Assembly (NCBI GenBank): GCA_040003255.1
Contig: JBDUCV010000101.1
Location: 1-5,771 of the forward strand
DNA length: 5,771 nt
DNA from: JBDUCV01 sp040003255
GTDB taxonomy: Bacteria; Actinomycetota; Actinomycetes; Mycobacteriales; Jatrophihabitantaceae
Direction of reading: 5' to 3'
Shown: positions 5,436 to 5,771 of the stretch, piece by piece
How the letters are laid out: every line of letters starts with the position of its first letter
Position numbering within the stretch: position 1 is the first letter of the stretch
Notes under the pieces: model-generated
The model's input: only the letters and a program-made list of their open reading frames with translations
Database searches by the model: none
Told to the model about the DNA's origin: nothing
Position numbers and translations under genes: made by a program

Positions 5436-5520
5436 TCGGCACATGGGCGCGGCGGGGCGAGGTAGAACCAGGTGTCTCGGACGAGTAGCGCGTTCGGTGA
5501 CCGCCGGGTAGGAAGGCATC

Positions 5521-5526
5521 GGAGGT
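5521..5526 (+). promoter_or_regulatory. Strong Shine-Dalgarno at the right end
   Basis: GGAGGT ends 5 nt before the ATG at 5532. It is among the best ribosome binding sites in the window and argues that translation really starts here, even though the frame it opens closes after 32 codons. Confidence 0.6.
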
Positions 5527-5531
5527 AACCC

Positions 5532-5630
5532 ATGATCGTTCGTAGGTTGCTGGCCGATGGCTCACATCCCACGACCGGACAGCACGTTCTACGACAGCGC
5601 CTTGTCCGTGAGTCTCGAGAAGTTCGTTAA
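5532..5630 (+). CDS. 32-aa small ORF of unknown function (leader peptide or 5' end of a frameshifted gene)
   Basis: The ORF starts MIVRRLLADG and ends SREVR before a TAA at 5628-5630. It is basic, with seven Arg, and has no membrane segment or recognisable motif. It was too short to be expected by chance with so good a Shine-Dalgarno in front. The MIVRxL start is reminiscent of several cupin-type proteins such as ectoine synthase, but nothing after residue ten supports that, so I give no family. Two explanations fit: a genuine small or leader ORF, or the start of a longer gene whose frame is lost through an indel, since another frame is open from 5557 to the window edge. The nearest upstream gene is the methyltransferase ending at 5435. 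Confidence 0.35.
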   Translation: MIVRRLLADGSHPTTGQHVLRQRLVRESREVR

Positions 5631-5771
5631 CAGCCCCGGCGGTGCGGAACCCGTCGAACTACCCGCATGTGCGGGTGGCCTGTCTGCGGCGCGCAGTGGA
5701 GCTTCAATCGGAGCTGTATGGCTGGTGGCCACCGAATACAGTCGTACGGCGCAGCGTGCTCTCAATCCTCG
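5557..5771 (+). other. Unidentified open frame(s) running off the right edge
   Basis: From the ATG at 5557 a frame stays open for 71 codons to the window end, starting MAHIPRPDSTFYDSALSVSL. Its third positions are GC-rich at first but less so after about 5660. There a second frame, open from 5612 onward, becomes the more coding-like one, giving AVELQSELYGWWPPNTVVRR near the edge. Neither is recognisable. The ribosome binding site for 5557 is poor. One reading is a single gene with a frameshift near 5640-5660. Another is overlapping non-coding frames. The minus strand shows nothing better. Confidence 0.2.
5661..5676. repeat. GC-rich hairpin / near-palindrome
   Basis: ACCCGCA (5661-5667), TG, TGCGGGT (5670-5676) gives 7-bp arms with a 2-nt centre. 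As RNA it would be a 6-bp stem with an ATGT loop. It is not followed by a U-run. It could be a regulatory dyad, a hairpin following the 32-codon ORF, or incidental within coding DNA. Confidence 0.3.

Noticed and set aside
5532..5630. Ectoine synthase start suggested by MIVRRL
   Set aside because: Only the first few residues are similar. Nothing in the rest of this frame or the overlapping frames matches that enzyme.
1..5771. Mobile element, CRISPR array, tRNA or rRNA
   Set aside because: No transposase or integrase motif, no spaced direct repeats and no RNA gene signature were seen on either strand.

Overview
The window comes from a high-GC bacterium, most likely an actinomycete (Actinomycetota). 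Pointers are the strongly GC-biased third codon positions, the use of GTG starts, a long HxlR-type regulator with a C-terminal extension, and a small Smr-domain protein of a kind I associate with actinobacteria. I cannot assign a genus from sequence reading alone.

Layout: two genes lie on the minus strand at the left. One is a short YczE/YitT-like membrane protein (35-394), possibly truncated. The other is an HxlR-family regulator with an SCP2-like C-terminal half (541-1206). A 104-bp divergent intergenic region follows, holding a perfect 6-3-6 inverted repeat right against the ribosome binding site of the next gene. The plus strand then carries a single-domain cupin (1311-1748), a class I SAM methyltransferase (1833-2519), a SnoaL/NTF2-like protein (2668-3060) and a class I nitronate monooxygenase (3130-4203). 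After these come a small Smr-domain gene broken by two compensating frameshifts (4298-4567) and a second, unrelated class I methyltransferase (4635-5435). The last ~335 bp hold a 32-codon ORF behind an excellent Shine-Dalgarno, plus overlapping frames open to the window edge that I cannot identify.

How the genes may work together: the best-supported unit is the divergent pair of HxlR regulator and cupin, a common arrangement in which the regulator controls its neighbour. The other plus-strand genes are spaced 67-148 bp apart, and at least two have their own promoter-like -10 elements, so I do not read them as one tightly coupled operon. Cupin, SnoaL-like fold, FMN-dependent nitronate monooxygenase and two small-molecule-type methyltransferases are all accessory or detoxification/secondary-metabolism enzymes. 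No synthase, transporter or other backbone gene ties them to a defined pathway.

The clearest anomaly is the Smr gene. Its reading frame stays open, but about 26 codons covering the conserved DLHE motif are read in the wrong frame. Together with the short YczE protein and the confused right end, this suggests either a decaying accessory region or indel errors in the assembly. I found no transposase, integrase, tRNA, rRNA or CRISPR array, and no convincing evidence of a wholly new system.
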